DNA of 18,959 bases, from assembly GCA_015228895.1 (NCBI GenBank), contig JADGCR010000016.1:1-18959 (forward strand). The letters are read 5' to 3'. The notes under the pieces are model-generated. The model had not been told where the DNA came from. It did not search any database and was given only the letters and a program-made list of their open reading frames with translations. Shown here piece by piece: positions 15,537-18,959 of the stretch (positions are counted from its first letter, which is position 1; the number at the start of each line of letters is the position of its first letter). The position numbers and the translations under genes were made by a program. The stretch comes from Magnetococcales bacterium (GTDB taxonomy: Bacteria; Pseudomonadota; Magnetococcia; Magnetococcales; Magnetaquicoccaceae).

Positions 15537-16424
15537 TTATCCCGATTCCCCTCCGGCGTCCCACTCCTTTGCAAAGGGATGGAGATGGAAAATCCCGCCG
15601 GAGAACACCCGCCACTCCCCATGCCCGGCCCGCAGGCGGGCGCAGGCGTCGCGGGCGGCCACGGCGTCGGCGAACAAGCCGAACACGGACGAGCCACTGC
15701 CCGACATCACGCTCCCCAGCGCCCCCACCCTGCGCAGGGCCAGGGAGACCTCTCCGATGACCGGGGCCAGCCCCCGGGCCGGGGCCTCCAGGTCGTTTTC
15801 GAAAAAACGCGCCAACGCCCCGGTCTCCATCGGCAACACCAGAGGGGGACGCTGACGGGAAAAGCTGCCGGACAGGGCTTGGAAGACACGCCCCGTGGCC
15901 AGGGAGACGCCCGGAAAGACCAGCACCATCTCCGCCACCGGGCACTGGGTCAATGGGGTCAGACGCTCCCCGACCCCGGCGACCCACGCGCTCCGCCCAC
16001 CCAGAAAAAAGGGAACATCCGCCCCCAGCGACTCCCCCAGGGACAACAACCGCTCCGGACCAAGACCCAGACCCCACATGCGGTCGAGGGCCAGCAGGGT
16101 CAGCGCCGCGTCCGAGGAGCCCCCTCCCAGGCCGGCCCCGTCCGGAATCCCCTTGCGCAGACGCATGCTGGCGCCTCCAGTGACGCCGCACGCCTCCCGC
16201 AGGGCCGCCGCGGCCCGGAAAACCAGATTCTCCTCCGGGGAAACCGTGACCTCCGGGACGCAGGTCAGTTCCAATCCCCGTGGCGTCAGGGTGATCTCCA
16301 GTTGATCGTACAACGGAAAAAACACCATGACCGATTGCAATAAATGATAACCGTCCCCCCGCTTCCCCACCACCCGCAGGGCCAGATTCAATTTGGCAGG
16401 GGCGGAAAAACGCCGGATGGTCAT
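15537..16424 (-). CDS. ispE: 4-diphosphocytidyl-2-C-methyl-D-erythritol kinase
   Basis: IspE phosphorylates CDP-methylerythritol with ATP in the non-mevalonate (MEP) route to isoprenoids, in the cytoplasm. The 295-aa protein is a GHMP kinase with FSAPAKLNLALRV at the N-terminus (6-18, Lys11 in the active-site region), GYHLLQSVM (25-33), the ATP loop PDGAGLGGGSSDAA (94-107) and a C-terminal GALGSVMSGSGSSVFGLF glycine motif. Length is typical (about 280-300). ATG 16424 gives the standard N-terminus; the frame is open further upstream but lies inside lolB. Its ATG overlaps the lolB TGA (ATGA), so translation is coupled. Confidence 0.97.
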   Translation of the reverse strand: MTIRRFSAPAKLNLALRVVGKRGDGYHLLQSVMVFFPLYDQLEITLTPRGLELTCVPEVTVSPEENLVFRAAAALREACGVTGGASMRLRKGIPDGAGLGGGSSDAALTLLALDRMWGLGLGPERLLSLGESLGADVPFFLGGRSAWVAGVGERLTPLTQCPVAEMVLVFPGVSLATGRVFQALSGSFSRQRPPLVLPMETGALARFFENDLEAPARGLAPVIGEVSLALRRVGALGSVMSGSGSSVFGLFADAVAARDACARLRAGHGEWRVFSGGIFHLHPFAKEWDAGGESG

Positions 16425-17233
16425 CCGTGCTCCTCGTCCAGGGGACGTTGCAGGATGAAGCCAGGCGGCACCTCGGAAGAGAACAGGGCATCCGGCATCC
16501 CCGTGCCGGGGAGGAACCAACGCTTGAAAATCAACTCCAGGCGCATGCCCGGATGTTCCAGGGTGACCAGAATCCGCTCCGGCAGCGCCATCGGACCCAC
16601 CCCGGGGCGCTCCGGCCAGGCATACACCGCATGATAGGGCGTGCCGGGAACGGCCTCGCCAAAACGTTCCAGAATCCGGCCATGCACCGGGTCCAGCAAC
16701 AACCGCTCCCCCTCCCTGGTGGTGACCGGCACGCCGGCGGCGGTCCCGAAAAGCACGCCCTGCCCCGGTCCGGCCAGGGAGGCGGCCCGTCCCATCACCA
16801 ACTGGAACAGTCGCGGGGGGGTCAGTGGGAGTCCGATCAGGTGGCGCATCCCCTCCGCCGTGGCCGGAACCTGGATGACCCGCTGCTTTTGCGGATCCAC
16901 CCAGCGCATCCAGGAGGGAGTGGTCAGGAGTTCCAGGGCCACCTGCTGAAACGGTCCGAACGCCCGCAGACGCATCCGCTCCCCGCCGGACCCCATCATG
17001 TCCACGCGGTTACGCCGGGCCTGGTCCGGGGTTTCCAGGTCCAGAATCCCCTCCACGCCCCAATGGGGCGCTCCGGCGCTCCGGATTTTCTGTTCATCGA
17101 GATAGCGGTGCGCCAGTTGCGCCCCATCCACCCGGACAACCGGCTCGGTGGACGGAAAAAAACGGACGCAGGCGGTCAGTGACAACAGACCGATACAACC
17201 CAGCAACAGAACGATCCGATCGCCTCGCCTCAA
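16421..17233 (-). CDS. lolB: LolB-like outer-membrane lipoprotein
   Basis: A 270-aa lipoprotein: short basic start, hydrophobic core and lipobox SLTAC with Cys22; residue +2 is Val, not Asp, so sorting to the outer membrane is expected. LolB receives lipoproteins from the carrier LolA and inserts them in the outer membrane. The mature part has WGVEGILDLETP (about 58-69), RMRLRAFGPFQQVALELL and GLPLTP, fitting the beta-rich LolB/DUF4292 fold, but identity is weak and the protein is longer than E. coli LolB (207 aa). Assignment leans on the conserved order TPR protein-lolB-ispE. The apparent start is TTG 17233, overlapping the stop of the TPR gene (TTGA). No ATG precedes the signal peptide in this frame. 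Confidence 0.7.
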   Translation of the reverse strand: MRRGDRIVLLLGCIGLLSLTACVRFFPSTEPVVRVDGAQLAHRYLDEQKIRSAGAPHWGVEGILDLETPDQARRNRVDMMGSGGERMRLRAFGPFQQVALELLTTPSWMRWVDPQKQRVIQVPATAEGMRHLIGLPLTPPRLFQLVMGRAASLAGPGQGVLFGTAAGVPVTTREGERLLLDPVHGRILERFGEAVPGTPYHAVYAWPERPGVGPMALPERILVTLEHPGMRLELIFKRWFLPGTGMPDALFSSEVPPGFILQRPLDEEHG

Positions 17234-18959
17234 CGGGGGACACCGTTGCCGGTCTTGCCGCTGCCCCGTTCGATCTTGGCCCGCAGAGTCTCGTTGGTGG
17301 TATCGAGTTCCAGAGCCTGCCGCCAGACGTTCACCGCCTCTTCGGTCCTGCCCACCGCGTCCAGCACATCTCCCAGATGCTCACGGATGGTGGGATCTTT
17401 CGGCTCGATGCGCACCGCCTCGCGCATTTTGGCCAACGCCTCCTCGTGGCGGTTCATGCGAAACAGCACCCAACCCAGACTGTCGGTGATGAAACCATCT
17501 CCCGGCGCCAGTTGGGACGCCTTGGAGATCAGTTTCAGGGAGTCTTCCAGCTTTTCGTTCCGGTCCGCCCAGGTATAGCCCAGATAGTTGAGGGCCAGGG
17601 CGTCGTCGGGATTCTTGCCGATATAGTCCTGCAGATCCTGTTCCGCCTCCGGCCACCGTTTCAGTTTATCCAGCGCCATGGCCCGGTTGAACAGAAAACG
17701 GCTCTGGTCCGGGGCCATGGTCAACCCCTTGGAGGCCATGTCCACCGCGGCCCCATACTCCTCTTCCTGCAACAGGATGACGGTCAGGGCGAGGAGCACC
17801 TCGATGCGGTCGGGAAACTGTTTGGCCATTTCCTGCAGACGGGAGATGGCCTCTCTGCCTTTCTTCTCCACCACGTCCAGGTAGGAAAGGCGCACCTGGG
17901 CCTCCAGGTAAAACGGCTCCGAGGATTGAATCGGCTCGTAGGCTTTCCGGGCATCCTGATTGCGGTCCATGGCCTCCAGGGCCTGACCGATGTAATAGGC
18001 GACCCCGCTGTTGCCGGGACGGGCGGCGTCGGCCAGACGCAACTCCTGGAGGGCGTCCTCGTAATTGCGCTGGCTCATCAGGATGAGGGCCGCGGTCAAG
18101 CGGGCCTGGACGCTCCCTGGAGAAAGACGGGTGATGGTGCGGAACTCCTCCAGGGCGGCGGAACGGTCCTCCTGGGTGAGCAGCAGACGGCCCAGACGGG
18201 TATGGACGGTCTCGTTCTCAGGATCCCTGGCGAGAAAGTCCCGGTACATGGTTTCCGCCTCCTTGGGGCGGTCCAGCTCCTGCAGGGCGGCCCCCAGGGC
18301 CAGAACCGGCTCCAGTTGATCCGGCGCCTGCTTTCTGGCCTTGCGGAAGTACTCCAGCGCCTTTTTGAGATCCGGCACCAGCACATAGGCGCGTCCCAGG
18401 GCCAGATTGGCCTTCCAGGCCACCTCGGGCTTGGCGAACAGAGGGGTCAGGGCGCTCTTGGCCCGCGCGGGATCTTGCAGATGCCCGTAAATCTGCGCCA
18501 GCAGCAGGCGGGCCGACACATGATCGGTACGCTTTTTCAGCAGCAGTTCATACTGGGCGGCGGCGTCCGCGTACTGCCCCAGGGCGTTCAGCAGGCCGGC
18601 CAGCAGCAGACGGGCCTTGACATTCTCCCCGTCCAGTTCCACCACCTCCCTGGCATAACGGACCGCCAGGGAAAGATCGCCCCGCTGGGTCGCCAGATGG
18701 GAGACGAGCATGCGGGCTTCCACGGATTTCGGATCCCCTTCCGCCACGCGCACGAAGGCTTTCTCCGCCTCCTCCCAGCGGCGGTCGCCCATCATCATGT
18801 GGCCCAGGACATAATAATAATAGACCCCGTCCGGACCCGGTTTGCCCTGCGCCGGTTCCACCGACGTCTGCGCCGGGGTCGGAGAGGGGGCGGGAGGGGC
18901 GGTGGGTTCCGTCACCCCCGGGGAGACCGCCACGCAACCGGCCAACACCAAACCAAGAA
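17230..18959 (-). CDS. Tetratricopeptide-repeat lipoprotein, 5' end beyond the window
   Basis: The frame stays open to the window edge (last full codons CTT GGT before TTG 18951), so the true start lies just outside. The first visible residues LVLAGC form a lipobox, followed by a Pro/Thr/Ala-rich linker and then at least twelve TPR-like helical hairpins over about 530 residues. The C-terminal signature ALNYLGYTWADR, then LISKASQLAPGDGFITDSLGWVLFRMNRHEEAL and EHLGDVLDAVGRTEEAV, is typical of the TPR proteins that lie upstream of lolB in Proteobacteria (for example the Pseudomonas aeruginosa gene next to lolB). It is probably a periplasm-facing outer-membrane scaffold; partners are unknown. It is translationally coupled to lolB by a TTGA overlap. 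Confidence 0.9.
   Translation of the reverse strand, partial: LGLVLAGCVAVSPGVTEPTAPPAPSPTPAQTSVEPAQGKPGPDGVYYYYVLGHMMMGDRRWEEAEKAFVRVAEGDPKSVEARMLVSHLATQRGDLSLAVRYAREVVELDGENVKARLLLAGLLNALGQYADAAAQYELLLKKRTDHVSARLLLAQIYGHLQDPARAKSALTPLFAKPEVAWKANLALGRAYVLVPDLKKALEYFRKARKQAPDQLEPVLALGAALQELDRPKEAETMYRDFLARDPENETVHTRLGRLLLTQEDRSAALEEFRTITRLSPGSVQARLTAALILMSQRNYEDALQELRLADAARPGNSGVAYYIGQALEAMDRNQDARKAYEPIQSSEPFYLEAQVRLSYLDVVEKKGREAISRLQEMAKQFPDRIEVLLALTVILLQEEEYGAAVDMASKGLTMAPDQSRFLFNRAMALDKLKRWPEAEQDLQDYIGKNPDDALALNYLGYTWADRNEKLEDSLKLISKASQLAPGDGFITDSLGWVLFRMNRHEEALAKMREAVRIEPKDPTIREHLGDVLDAVGRTEEAVNVWRQALELDTTNETLRAKIERGSGKTGNGVPR

Overview
The window is about 19 kb of GC-rich DNA (roughly 60% or more by eye), densely coding, from a Gram-negative bacterium. 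Outer-membrane lipoprotein machinery (LolB-like), a periplasmic LapG-type peptidase, an ATP-dependent Fe(3+) importer and the gene order TPR lipoprotein - lolB - ispE - tRNA-Gln all point to Pseudomonadota. The style of the decayed TPR fragment and of the CBS/hybrid kinase reminds me of the Magnetococcales, but that is only an impression. Nothing magnetosome-specific is present.

Layout: (1) 1-2164 (+) is the 3' part of pntA and complete pntB, the proton-pumping transhydrogenase. It converges on (2) kup (2184-4109, -), a K+ transporter; a perfect 12-bp inverted repeat lies at the meeting point. (3) 4152-4629 holds a decayed locus on the + strand: a frameshifted unknown N-terminal fragment joined at a stop codon to the tail of a TPR protein. 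(4) 4635-5585 (-) is a secreted transglutaminase-like cysteine peptidase of the LapG/BTLCP family. (5) 5657-9065 (+) is a compact four-gene unit: a 134-aa protein of unknown function, an overlapping soluble CBS-HisKA-HATPase-REC-Hpt hybrid kinase, a Met-rich small membrane protein, and an ATGA-coupled SAM methyltransferase. (6) 9175-13043 (-) is an iron(III) ABC importer in the order ATPase (fbpC), binding protein (fbpA), permease (fbpB). It is preceded by a sigma70-like promoter overlapped by a Fur-box-like site, and a strong internal terminator separates fbpA from fbpB. (7) 13177-14817 (-) is a NodB-type polysaccharide deacetylase with a roughly 270-residue Pro/Thr/Ala/Val-rich tail, ended by a clear terminator. 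(8) 14818-15379 has no convincing gene. (9) 15380-18959 (-) is tRNA-Gln(UUG), ispE, lolB and a TPR lipoprotein cut by the window end, with stop/start overlaps between the protein genes.

Most of the window is housekeeping or transport. The parts least explained by known families are the 134-aa protein/CBS-kinase pair, the Met-rich membrane protein with its methyltransferase, and the decayed PilZ-like(?)/TPR junction. I see no CRISPR array, phage, insertion sequence or other clear mobile element.
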